Shown here: positions 36,412 to 48,087 of the stretch, piece after piece
Numbering within the stretch: position 1 is the first letter of the stretch
How the letters are laid out: the number at the start of each line of letters is the position of its first letter
From: Anagrus nilaparvatae
Taxonomy: Eukaryota; Arthropoda; Insecta; Hymenoptera; Mymaridae
Direction: 5' to 3'
NCBI GenBank assembly: GCA_022575985.1
Contig: JAKSXM010000272.1
Location: 23,866,501-23,930,500 of the forward strand
Length of the DNA: 64,000 nucleotides
Program-made: the position numbers and the translations under genes
The notes under the pieces: generated by a model
What the model was told of the DNA's origin: nothing
The model's database searches: none
What the model saw: the letters and a program-made list of their open reading frames with translations, nothing else

Positions 36412-37279
36412 AGCACGCGAATGGATTCACCTACATAAAACGTATGTATTTTTGGTCACTGAAACCAATTTTGAAGATTTCATCCATTTTTGGATGACCA
36501 GTTTTGAGTAATGAACACTATAAAAAACCGCCAAAAAATTTGCAATATAGGTAAATTCTTGAAAACAATTGCTAATTGAGCCTTTTTTTGGTACCCCAGT
36601 TAGGTTTTCGGGGTCGCTGATCACGATTTTGAAGACAGATTTTTAAAAATAAAAATGGCTGGCTCAAAATGTAACCTCAGAAACGGCGATTTAAGCTTTA
36701 AGCATATTTACGTTATCTAATAAGTTTTCAGATCAGTTATGATAATACTGAGGCATATTTTTAATTTTCTGATTATTAAAAATCTGACCTCAGGATCGTG
36801 ATCACTGACCTCAAAAACTTATAATGCAACACGTTAAATGCTTAAAATAGCATTTATTGCCGATTACGAGGTTATGAATCCACTATATTTAGCCTACTAT
36901 TTTGATAATTAAAAATATGACCTCAGAATCGTGATAACTGGTGCGACAAACTTACTAGACAACGTAAATATGTTTAAAGCAGCAAAAATCGCCGTTTCTG
37001 AGATTAGTAATATGCCATTTTGAGTCCGCCATTTTGATTTTTAAAAATCTGTCTTCAAAATCCAGATCAGCGACCCCGAAAACCTAACTGCGGTACCAAA
37101 AAGAGTCTCAATTAGCAATTGTTTTCAAGAATTTACCTATCTTGCTATTTTTTTGACGATTTTTTATGATATATCGTTCATTACTCAAAACTGGCCCTCT
37201 AAAAATGGATGAAACCTTCAAAATCGGTTCAGTGGCCAAAAATACATACGTTTCACTGAGGTGGATTCATTCTCGTGCT
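36412..37279. mobile_element. Foldback element, about 870 bp
   Basis: Inverted arms of about 240 bp starting AGCACGCGAATGG on the left and AGCACGAGAATGA on the right, and including CCTAACTGGGG/TACC and TTTTGGTCACTGAA stretches. The internal part has shorter inverted segments with TCTGACCTCAGGATCGTGATC. It lies in the ZF7 3' flank, where the paralogous ZF8 and ZF10 flanks lack it. Confidence 0.8.
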
Positions 37280-38006
37280 GATGATCGTGATGATCCTTTA
37301 CCAATTTAAAGCTAACTAATAGAATCAATTTGAAAACTTTTTAGAATCAAAAATTTTTTTTATTGCCATTTTTGGATTAATTTCAATTTTTTAGTGTCGA
37401 ACTTTTTTGATAAAAAGAAGCTAAACTTTATATTATCAAAATCATTTACAATGAAACAATAGTTCGACAAAAGTATATTTTTTTTTGAAAATTATATTGT
37501 AGATTGGAAATAACAGAATAAAATAATCTTTCTTTTAAGGACTTAAAATTTAATATATTTGTTAAAACATAAGAATTTAGGCTTATTTTCTATTCTTTAA
37601 AATAAATCATTAATTAAAATATTTTGTGCCGCCAAAAAATGCTTAGCATCACGTACATAAACTTTCCCTCTATAAAAACATCACTTTTTAAGTATTTTAA
37701 AATTCGCCCAATTTCTAACATAAACAAGATTTCGATTAACGATTTGAAGCAAAAACTTATAGAATCATGAAGAACTTGCAGTTACATGTTATTTTAATGT
37801 TATTTAAATTTTAAATATACAAATATTTCACAAACAAACAAAACTTTTTGTCTTAAAATGATCAAATTTCTAAAAAAAATTTACTTATTTAATCAAAGAT
37901 CAATTCAGATAATTAAGTTTAAAATTATGTACTCTTGATAAATATAAACTCATGATTGTCAAATTGACAACTGTCACTTTTAATTTATTTATTTTAATTC
38001 AAAATA
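37280..38006. other. ZF7 3' flank
   Basis: Paralogous to 43660-44308 and 53080-53777 (TTTTTAGAATCAAAAATTTT, GTGCCGCCAAAAAATG). Shared by the three genes with the same tail class. No gene. Confidence 0.65.
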
Positions 38007-39630
38007 TTAATAAAAGTCTTCAAATAGAGAATTCACCATATTTGCAACTTCTTTCTTAATTTCGTCCTTCACATCAACCAGTACGTTGTCTGTTAAAATT
38101 TCATAGATGTTTTGGGAATCTTCTGGACAATATTTTTCTTCCTTTACTTCTACCGTAGCTCCACCCAAACCTGAATAAACAAAAAGTGATATTTTATAAC
38201 TACAAAAATTGGAAATATTCAGATAAATAAAAATTATACACACCTGCTGTTGAGTTATCTTCTGTTCTTACTTTTTTGTGATTCGCAATAGTTTGAGATT
38301 CATTACAAAAAGCAAGTGGTTTTTTCGCGTTTCTAGTAAAATACTGGTGGATCTTTTGTTTTCTTTGTAAATTTGTATTTTCCTTTACCGTCAGATTTAT
38401 TTGTACGAAATGATTTTCTAGATGAGAAATTATTGACTTCTTATGCATGAAAGACTTTTTACAGTGATCGCAATCATAAACTTTCTTTAAACCTTTTTCT
38501 TTATTGTTATTCATCTCCAGTGATTCACTTGTAGCATGAGATTTTTTATGACTACTTAAACTACTTGCACGTTTAAAAATTTTATCGCAGAAATTACATT
38601 TAAAAAGTTTTTCCTCCGTGTGAGCTGGAAGGTGTTGTTTTAATTCAAATTTAGTAATAAATCTCATTTTACAATATTTGCACTTAAATTTCTTGATGCC
38701 AGAGTGAGTTTTTTCATGACTTCGAAGATTACTTGATTGGGTAAAAGTCTTGTCACATACATTACATTTGTAAGGTTTATCACCAGTATGAACTCGAAAA
38801 TGTTCTATTAAGTGAATTTTCTGAATAAATTTCTTGTTGCATAGTTCGCACTCGAATTTCTTGATGGCAGAATGAATTTTTTTATGGAGATTAAGACTAG
38901 CTAATTGTGTAAAAGTCTTGCTACATGCAGTACATTTGTAAGGTTTATCGCCAGTGTGAACTCGAAGATGTTTTTCCAGATCAGCTTTTCTAATAAATCT
39001 CTTGCTGCAAAGATTGCACTCAAATTTCTTTATGCCAGAGTGAATTTTTTCATGACCTCGAAGATTACTTAAATTTTTAAAAGTCTTGTTACATTCGTCA
39101 CATTTGTAAGGCCTATCGCCAGTGTGAACTCGAAGATGGTTTGTTAAATCACTTTTTTGAATAAATCTCTTGCTGCAAAGATCGCACACGAATTTCTTGA
39201 TGCCAGAGTGAATTTTTTGATGACGTTGAAGATGAGCTAATTGAATAAAAGTCTTTTCACATGCATTACAGTTATAAGGCCTATCACCAGTGTGAACTCG
39301 AAGATGTGTTTTCAGCTCAACTTTTGTAATAAATTTCTTGCTGCAAAGATCGCACTCAAATTTCTTGATGCCAGAGTGAATTTTTTTATGGTTATAAAGA
39401 CTAGCTAATTGCGTAAAAGTCTTGTCACATGCGTCACATTTGTAAGGCCTGTCACCAGTGTGAACTTGTAAATGGTTTGTTAAATCACTTTTTTGCATAA
39501 ATCTCTTGCTGCAAAAATCGCATTCAAATTTCTTTGTGCCCTCGTTTATTCCCAAGTGCGTTTTTTTATGATGAAAAAGAGATCCTTGGTGTTTGTAGGT
39601 TTTTGAGCACTTATCACACTTGAAGCTCAT
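38007..39630 (-). CDS. ZF7: 14-finger C2H2 protein, mosaic copy
   Basis: Coding exons are 39630-38244 and 38170-38007 (73-nt intron, GTGTGT...TTCAG), about 516 residues. All fourteen fingers keep their ligands; finger 12 ends LPAH and has the FKCKYC core also seen in ZF8 and ZF10. The head (MSFKCDKCSKTYKHQG) and the promoter/tRNA flank belong with ZF1, ZF2, ZF4 and ZF5. The last three fingers, IHQYFTRNAKKP, the last exon (VEVKEEKYCPEDSQNIYE) and the 3' flank belong with ZF8 and ZF10. It therefore looks like a recombinant joined inside the finger array. Leader exon about 39917-40018, with a weaker donor (GTAGCA). Confidence 0.9.
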
Positions 39631-39916
39631 AGTAATATAGGAACTATTTTTTATTAATCCGTAAGTCTCTTAAATATCTGAAAAATAAGAAAATTGTTTT
39701 GAAATACGTTTTTCTAATAATAAATTTACTTTATGTTGTTATTTACTTTATTTAAATTTTCATCACATTAAACTTTGTTGTATGATTTATATTTTTTTAA
39801 TTTTTCTATTACGCAAACGATAATTATGTTACATAATTAACTAAAACAATTTCTAAGCTTTGATATTTTTTTTGCTCAAGAACAAAAAAAAATTGATAGA
39901 ATTAAAAACTTGCTAC

Positions 39917-40092
39917 CTCTAATTATATAAAACTATTAGCTAAGTACGCAAAATATTATTTAAAAATGATTTTTTCTACACTATATAACAGTAACTTTTT
40001 CGATACTAGCAACGCACTAAATTTTAAATATTAAAATTTTAGTTGTACGGTTCGCAAAATATTTGACTGTGTTAGTAAATGGATTCTCCCAC
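39917..40092 (-). promoter_or_regulatory. ZF7 promoter block and leader exon
   Basis: Box GGGAGAATCCATTTAC (one G changed) at about 40077-40092, AGTGCGTTGCTAGTAT from 40018. Predicted leader exon 40018-39917 with weak donor GAG|GTAGCA; acceptor TTTTTCAG at 39678-39679. Confidence 0.55.
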
Positions 40093-41141
40093 TCATAATC
40101 TTTAAAATTATTTACTTTAATTTTATTGACATTCGGGTAAACTTTTGTTTATCATATTAAAATTTAAACACTCAATTTAAATTTACAAATATCATCCCTT
40201 TTTTCTCTGTAATTTAAATTTTTATAAAATAAATGACCAACCCTTCAATCAATTTTTTTTAAATTATTTGTTTTTAACTAATCCGTCAAGATCTGATAAA
40301 AGCTAGATAAGCCAAGATTTTTAAACAAGTTTTTTATTTTACAAAATGTTGACTAAACGACTAATAATTTTAATATCCATTACTGTAATTTAATTTTGCT
40401 CATATTTTTTTGATTTTCTGATTGCAAATTTAATAAATAAATAATCGGTTTATTGACAATACGCTGATTATTTGATAGAATTAATTTTTTTATGCGTACT
40501 TTATTTTTGTTAATTCGTTTTTAATTGCTAACCACCAATATTTTGAACTATTTGAATTTCGATATTCTTGTACGAAGTTTGAATGTAATATTTTTCCTGC
40601 CTTTTACTTTTATTCACATATTTTAAAATAAAATTTGTTCCTTATTGATTTATATCGATGGTTTTAAATTAACTATTTATTAACTGTTAATAATAAATTA
40701 AACTTTAATTAATTTATTTTTCGCAATTTAGTTATAGTTTAGATATTTTTAAAAATCTTTATTGGATATGACTATAATTCTAACAAGTTACTTAATAAAA
40801 TTTACAGCGAAAAAAAAAGATCAAAAATTTCCAACTAATCAATAACCAATGCAGAAACTAAGACCATTTTTGTCCACTTTTCTAATGCCGACTTTTTTGT
40901 TGAAATTGCAACTTAATTTTTTTTCATCATTTATTTTAAAATATGGAACCAAAATAATTAAAATTTTTTTTTTTAAATATTACAAGAATCATCTATTTTA
41001 TTTGGTAACGACTTGTAAAAAACAAAAGAACCTTAAATTTTCCTTTACTGAATGATTCAGTCTGAATTCATTATGTACACAAATCATATAAGCAACGTCG
41101 CAGCAATATATTTACTTTCTTTTATAAAATTGTTATAATAT
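40093..41141. other. ZF7 upstream flank
   Basis: Paralogous to the upstream flanks of ZF1 and ZF4 (for example ATTGACATTCGGGTAAAC and CTTTTCTAATGCCGAC), ending at the tRNA-Val copy. No gene. Confidence 0.65.
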
Positions 41142-41200
41142 GTTTTCGTGACATCCGCCTAACACGCGGTAGGTCCCCGGTTCAAACCCGGGTGAAAACA
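41142..41200 (+). pseudogene. Truncated tRNA-Val (AAC) copy
   Basis: Same acceptor, anticodon and T-arm sequence as the gene at 18410 but 15 nt covering most of the D arm are missing, and the acceptor stem now has a changed base (GGTGAAAAC). The internal A box is lost, so transcription and folding are doubtful. The T-run follows. It lies in the upstream flank of ZF7 at the paralogous position, so it was copied with the ZF unit. Confidence 0.88.
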
Positions 41201-41904
41201 GTTTTTTTTTTTTTAATTTTTTTATTAACATTTTTTTTTTTTAGAAATATTTAATAGCGCTATAAAAAATTTCATTACGCAGTTTACCCTGAAAAAATTA
41301 AAATTAAATTAAAAAAAAAATTACATTAATAAATTAACAAATTGTATTAAGTAAACTATTAATTTAAGATTTGACAACAATTTTATTTTCAAATAGCTAT
41401 ATTCAAAATAATTTACGCAGTATAAATTAAATTGTTAATTCAAAGTTTTTTTCAAAGCCTTATTTTAAGACTTTGCAAGTATATTTTTCATTCAGTATCG
41501 TATATTTAATAAGTTTAAAAAAATTTACCTCCAACTTCAATTTTTATTATTTATTTTTAAAATTGAATTACGTTTTGTCTATTTTATTTAAAAATTTATT
41601 TTACATATCAGGAAGAAACCATTGTTTTAGGTAAAATTTTGATTTTGAGACCTCAGGAATCTAAAAAACCGGTTTTTAAAAAAAGTCTGTTTATGTATGT
41701 GTGTGTATGTATGTATGTAGTATGTATGTGAGAAACCGGCGATACTTCACAACCATTGTGGTATTCCCAATTTTTCTTTCAAAAATTTGTTTATCAAAAA
41801 ATCGATTTTAATTCGGCTAATCAAAAGGCGAATAAAAAGTTGAATAGAAGCAACTTCAGATCTCCATCGATCTTTATATAATGGATTATTATTTTGTCTT
41901 CTAA

Positions 41905-42300
41905 AAAGGTTTATAACGGAAATTTACAATCGAAATCCAGGAAATTTCTTAATTTTAAATAAATGATCACTTAGGAGCTAACAATGTACATGGACGCTTA
42001 TTTTTATTAGTTCTTGAAGGAAAAAACACTTTGTAAGAATCCCAAGTTTCTCTGCTTAAAATTTCTTATATTCTGAGTAATTAGCTTAAATGTGAAAGCA
42101 ATATACAATATGACAGCGTTTTTCTAAAAACCCTACTTTATAACATTGTCGTAAGGAGCCCTACGTTTCTAGGCCCAGAAGGCGCGTTGGAATATACTTG
42201 AGTTTTTTTTAACATATTAAAGATCATCTATAACTGTAGATTCTAATTTGATGGCCCTAATACTTCGGTCTCCCCTCGTGAATTGACGGACAGTTTTCCA
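41905..42300. repeat. Flank repeat A, copy 2
   Basis: Same as 30299-30772, continuing uninterrupted through CCACATTATTTGAAC into relic copy 2, so it shows the site before the LTR element arrived. Confidence 0.8.
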
Positions 42301-42412
42301 CATTATTTGAACTTATTTCGGAATGTAACCATAAATTGAATTATATCATTATTTTATTATCACAATAATAAGGAAAAGTAAATCTTTTAATTATTGTCTT
42401 GATCTTGATACT

Positions 42413-42535
42413 CTATGTCCAAATAAACCTCATTTTACAATCTTCGCAATCAAATTTCTTCATGTCACAGTGAGATTTTTCGTATCGTTGGAGATGACGT
42501 AACTTCTTAAAAGTCTTGTCACATGGAGCAAACAT
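42413..42535 (-). pseudogene. Zinc-finger relic, copy 2
   Basis: A 40-codon open frame MFAPCDKTFKKLRHLQRYE... KFDCEDCKMRFIWT, then stop. It contains one finger that lacks its first Cys and its last Zn ligand pair is damaged (QRYEKSH), plus the start of a second. No promoter block or tail exon follows. Remnant of a deleted ZF copy. Confidence 0.7.
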
Positions 42536-42979
42536 ATTTGATTGATTATGAAATATTTAATTATAAAGTATAGTCTACAAATTAATTTTGACCTCTACGA
42601 CTGATATGTTTTTATGATTTCGTAACATAACAAATGCCTAGACCCCTATAAGATATGCAAATATTTATGAATAATTCGTGCAAAAAAGAATATAATTCTA
42701 CTTACAATTTCAGGCATAACTATAATTGTTAAAATGTGTTGCAGTTTTGAAAATAAAATAACAGTTTAAATATTGCATGGCAAATAAAGATAACTGACAG
42801 TTTATTATTAATCTTAAATGCCTTTTAATTTTTTATCAATACTTTATACACTTTTTATTATAACTAAAATAGGGCAATCCCCCTGCACTTTGAAACGCGC
42901 AAACATCAGTACATATTTCATATTTTAGTAAAACTCTGACTGACGGAGTAGAGAAATATAGGTTCAAATAGTATATTTT

Positions 42980-43400
42980 TACCCATGGCCACAAAAGTAA
43001 AGAATGGCCCAAATCGCACGTAAATTACCGTCCGAGGCAAAGCCGAGGATGGTAAACTGCGATTTGGGGCATCCTTTTTTTGTGGCCAAGGACAAAACAT
43101 AATTTTTCTTGCTCAGTGTCGAGAAAATGCGTTTTTTTGAATAGCACAGCGGCCAGAAATCACGCACTTTCTGGACACTAACAAGAAAATATTTTTTTCT
43201 GTACAGTAGCCACGAAAGTACGATTTCCTGGCCGCTGCGCGGCCAAGGAAATCGGAATTTCTCGCTACTGTCGCAGAAAAATTTTATACGGCCCTTGTCC
43301 ATAAATAAAGAATGCCCCAAATCGCAGTTTACCATCCTCGGCTTCGCCTCGGAAGGTAATTTACGTGCGATTTGGGCCATTCTTTACTTTTCTGGACACA
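42980..43400. mobile_element. Foldback element with AAATCGCA arms
   Basis: Arms of about 85 bp beginning AAGTAAAGAATGGCCC are inverted copies with few mismatches; each holds its own GC-rich hairpin (CCGAGGC...GCCTCGG type). The middle carries GTCCAGAAAGTGCGTGATT-like segments. Partial single-arm copies occur at about 43545-43620 and 52960-53040. Confidence 0.7.
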
Positions 43401-44308
43401 AGCCGTAAATATACTAATTCTGGTCTGCGTATGTATCTCTTAAGAGTAATAATCTCTTAAGTATGTATTTCCCGGACGCTACACGTCTGGCAAAGACGTA
43501 TTTTCTCACTACAGACACAGAAAAATGTTATACGACCCTTGTTCATAAATAAAGAATGCCCCAAATCGCAGTTTACCATCCTTGATTTGAGCCATTCTTT
43601 ACTTTTCTGGACTCGAGCCGTAAATATTCTATTTTATAAATTTTAATAGAAAATATGTTCCTTTACCAATTTAAAGCTAACAAACAGAATCACTTTGAAA
43701 ACTTTTTAGAATCAAAAATTTTTTTTATTGCCATTTTTGGATTAATTTCAATTTTTTAATGTTGAACTTTTTTGAACAAAAGAAGCTAAACTTTATATTA
43801 TCAAAATCATTTACAATGAAACAATAGTTCGACAAAAGTATATTTTTTTTTGAAAATTAAAGGGTAGATTGGAAATAACAGAATAAAATAAAAGAATATT
43901 TTTTATTAAAACATCAGAACTTGGGCTTATTCTCTATTCTTTAAAATAAATCACGAATTAAAATATTTTGTGCCGCCAAAAAATGCTTAGCATCACGTAC
44001 ATAAACTTTCCCTCTGTCAAAACATAACTTTTTAACTATTTTAAAATTCGCCCAATTTCTAACATAAACAAGATTTCAATTAACGATTTAAAGTAAAAAC
44101 TTATAGGGTAAATAGAATCATGAATAACTTGCAGTTACAAATGTTATTTAAATTTTAAATATAAAAACATTTCACAAACAAACTTATTTAATGAAAGATC
44201 AATTCAGATAATTAATTTTAAAATTATGTACTCTTGATAAATATAAACTTATGATTGTCAAATTGACAACTGTCACTTTTAATTTGTTTATTGTAATTCA
44301 AAAAAATA

Positions 44309-45791
44309 TTAATAAAAGTCTTCAAATAGAGAATTCACCATATTTGCAACTTCTTTCTTAATTTCGTCCTTCGCATAAGCCAGTACGTTGTCTGTTAAAA
44401 TTTCATAGATGTTTTGCGAATCTTCTGGACAATATTTTTCTTCCTTTACTTCTACCATAGCTCCATCCAAACCTGAATAAACAAAAAGTGATATTTTATA
44501 ATTACAAAAATTGAAAATATTCAGATAAATAAAAATTATAGTAACCTGCTCTTGAGTTATCTTCTGTTGTTACTTTTTTGTGATTCGCAATAGTTTGAGA
44601 TTCTTTACAAAAAGCAGATTCGTCCATTAACTGAGGATCGCGTGGTTTCTTCGTGTTTCTAGTAAAATACTGATGAATCTTTTGTTTTCTTTGTAATCTT
44701 GTATTTTCCTTTACCGTCAGATTTTTTTTTACTAAATGATTTTTCAGATGAGAAATTATTGACTTTTTATGCATGAAAGACTTTTTACAGTGATCGCAAT
44801 CATAAATTTCTTTATTGTTATTCATCTCCAGCGATTCACTTGTAGCATGAGATTTTTGATGTTTACTTAAACTTCTTGCATGTTTAAAAATTATATCACA
44901 CAAATTACATTTAAAAAGTTTTTCCTCAGTGTGAATTGGAAGGTGTTGTTTTAATTCAAGTTGACTAATAAATCTTATTTTACAATTTTTGCACTCGAAT
45001 TTCTTGATGCAAAAGCGAGTTTTTTCATGACGTCGAAGATTACATGATTGGGTAAAAGTCTTGTCACATGCATCACATTTGTAAGGTTTATCACCAGTAT
45101 GAACTCGAAAATGTTCTATTAAGTGAATTTTCTGAATAAATTTCTTGTTGCAAAGTTCGCACTCGAATTTCTTAATGCCAGAGTGAGTTTTTTGATGACC
45201 TCGAAGATTACTTGAATTTTTAAAAGTCTTGTCACATTCGTCACATTTGTAAGGTCTATCACCAGTGTGAACTCGAAGATAGTTTGTTAATTCACTTTTT
45301 TGAATAAATCTCTTGCTGCAAAGATCGCACTCGAATTTCTTGATGCCAGAGTGAATTTTTTCGTGACTTCGAAGATTAGATATATCTGTAAAAGTCTTAG
45401 CACATGAATTACATTTGTACATTCTATCGCCAGTGTGAACTCGGAGATGTCTTTCTAGATTATGTTTACTAGTGTATTTCTTTTTGCAGAGATCACACTC
45501 GAAATTTTTGAAGCCAGAGTGAATTTTTTCATGAGTACGAAGATTACTTATTTGTTTAAAAGTCTTGCCACATGCATCACATTTGTAAGGTCTCTCGCCC
45601 GTGTGGACTCGTATATGGTTTGTTAAATTAGTATTTTTTAAAAATCTCTTGTTGCAAAAATCACACTCAAATTTCATACTGCCCGAGTGGATTTTTTTAT
45701 GATAACGAAGGAATTGTATGGATTTATAGATTTTTGAGCAATAGTCACACTTATATTCTATTTTTAAATGACTGTTAAGTTTATTTGACAA
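44309..45791 (-). CDS. ZF8: 12-finger C2H2 zinc-finger protein
   Basis: Coding exons are 45791-44546 and 44472-44309, about 469 residues. The 73-nt intron has a weak donor (GTTACT) where ZF7 and ZF10 have GTGTGT, so splicing or intron retention deserves a look; reading into the intron stops after about 15 residues. It starts MSNKLNSHLKIEYKC with a 13-residue extension before finger 1. Finger 6 has Tyr for its first His (LTNYLRVH) and finger 9 has Arg for its last His (EKTRFC). Tail VEVKEEKYCPEDS; the second VKDE site reads AKDE here. Intron 1 (45797-47406) is about 1.6 kb because it holds an insertion with a TTAA-flanked MITE. Leader exon 47407-47440. Confidence 0.86.
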
Positions 45792-46396
45792 AAAATCTGT
45801 AAAAATAAGTTTGCTTTTAAAATTTTATTAAGCTGTAATACCTATTTCTTAAACAAGGGGAAAATATTTGTTTTGATTTTGCATGCAGTTTTATTATTTT
45901 ATTTTATTTTATTTATTTTCATACAGCATGCAAAAGTTAAACCCCATATTTTATCCCATGATTTAAAATATTGTTTTGCATATAATAGGCAAAAAAGCCG
46001 TCTCCCTAGGGTAGAAAAGGTAGGGTATTTAAATTTAACCTTTTATGAAAGTCTATATTTTTACTTAAGCAAGTCATTTTTATTTCTTACCAGTAAAAAT
46101 TAAGATATTTACTTGCTTTTTAATAATTGTAATGATTTTTAAATTAAAAAAAAATCGTTTCATAGAACATTAGAAATCTAAAGGATTTTTACAATTCTCT
46201 CTGGATATATTCTACATTCTTTTTTACGCATCAAGTTGTTTATTAATTTCATTCAACCAATTAATTTGATTTATTATTTGTCAAAATCATTGATAATAGG
46301 TATAGTAATTTAGTATAAATAATCCTCGTATAAGTTTCATAAAACTTAGAATTATCACGAAACTGAAACCTTATTTATTTTCTAGTTAAATATTAA

Positions 46397-47056
46397 GGTA
46401 CCATGGCACGTTAGGAAATTATTTTTTTAAAATGCATATTTTTCAGCTCTTTTATTATTACTGATTTAGAAATTTTTTATACAATAAATATTAGGTTTAT
46501 TCTACAAAAAAAAAATTTTTTTATATAGTGGTGCTGATGTTGCGTGGAAAAAACCAGCGTGGTCTCCATGGTGGACAGTTATTCTCCGGATTGGCTCGAC
46601 GGATTTTGAAAAAATTTTTTTATTTCTTTTTATAAACTTGTTTTTTTAAAGGAATTGACCACAATATTGAAAAACAATTTTAAAATCAAAGTAATCTATC
46701 TGAAAAAGAGGATGAAAATCGTGGTCCATTTTGAAACACTATTTTCAAAAAGCTCCTACCCTTTTATTTTTAAATTTTATTCTGGTGAATTCCTGTGTCA
46801 GAAAGCTGAATAATTACGAATGTTTTTAGATTTTTTTGTTCCAGATTAGCCAATCCTGAGATTAACTGTACGCTATGGAGGGTGAGATTATTTTTCTAAG
46901 CAAATTCAGCAGCACTACAAAAAGCTAAAAAAAAATTTTGTTTGTTTAGTTTCAGCCTGAAATATATTGTATAAAAAGTTTCGAAAACATTAATAATAAA
47001 GGAGCTGAAAAGCAAATATGTTTTAAAAATGCACTTACCTAATTTGCCATGATACT
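46397..47056. mobile_element. TTAA-flanked MITE in ZF8 intron 1
   Basis: Ends GGTACCATGGCACGTTAGG and, inward from the right, AGTATCATGGCAAATTAGG. The imperfect arms extend about 130 bp, and TTAA lies directly on both sides (46393-46396, 47057-47060). TTAA targets are the hallmark of piggyBac-type elements. It is part of a larger 1.3-kb segment (about 45809-47147) absent from the paralogous ZF10 intron. Confidence 0.75.
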
Positions 47057-47406
47057 TTAAAACATTAAATGAAAGATTTTGGAATCATACGGTTTGTTAT
47101 AATAAGCACAAATTTTTTATAATCAAATAAAAATTTTAGTCAACAGAAAAGATTTTAAATTAGTTTTTGTTTTATCGTCCAAATTTTATTTTTAAAAGAT
47201 GTAGTTCCCCTTTTTCAAGATAAATAATTTCCATATAAATATTTAAAATTTTAAAATAGTTCAGTGTAATTTTTAGTTACTAAAGTGACATTATTTATTT
47301 TTATTGCGATTGTTATATATTTTGAAATGGTAAACTAAATACTTTGTAATAATTTTTTTTTTCGATATAAAATTAAAAATTTCTATTATAGATTTTTTTT
47401 ACTTAC

Positions 47407-47502
47407 AGTGAGTTTCCTTGTAAGCGACAAGCAATGTACTAAACTTTCCAATAATAAAATAAAAGACGCTTGAATTTGTAAATATTGTATCAATTCCCCT
47501 AC
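47407..47502 (-). promoter_or_regulatory. ZF8 promoter block and short leader exon
   Basis: Box AGGGGAATTGATACAATA at about 47483-47500, AGTACATTGCTTGTCG from 47440, leader exon 47440-47407 ending CACT|GTAAGT. It lies 1.6 kb from the coding exon, but the same sequence is only about 0.3 kb from ZF10's coding exon; an insertion pushed the two apart in ZF8. Confidence 0.6.
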
Positions 47503-48087
47503 TAAAATTTGTCTAATCTCTTGAATTATAAATTCTCTGTTTATTTCATTGAGAGGTTAGACTTTTATTTACTCACAAATAAAAGCAAGGAATATTATTT
47601 AGCCAAACTAAATCTTACATTTTTTTTTAAACTTTTTATTATATTACAAAATTTATTACAGAAATTTATTTAGCTGCGAAACTATGTAGGAGGGGTTAAA
47701 AGTAATTGCAAAATTTTTTTCTCTGAACTTTAAGTTATATTCCAATTTTTTGTTGCTTTTTTGCAAATTGTCAATACACAATGAATTTTTATCATTTTTT
47801 AACATTAATTAATAAATTGTTCTAATAAAATTTTAATTACATTATTGAAAATATAAATTATATTCAAACAATAATTTAATAATCTAAATAATTAAACAAG
47901 ATTACAAAAAAAAATAAATAAATTAAATTTTTATTATTTATTCTCAAATGCATTTTTATTCTGCAATCAAAAATTTATTTATGCAAATGAGAACATTAGT
48001 CAAAATATTTCTTTACTTAATTATGTTTTTCATTAAATTATTTTCATTTATTTGAAAATTGTCCTTTTAAATTAATTTTATAACTTT

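Noticed and set aside
42918..43380. 60- and 133-codon open frames
   Set aside because: They fall inside a foldback element; the frames arise from its GC-richer arms and have no recognisable protein features.
45873..46103. 76-codon plus-strand frame with a hydrophobic start
   Set aside because: Lies in the insertion within ZF8 intron 1, has no similarity to anything I recognise and no paralogue in the window.
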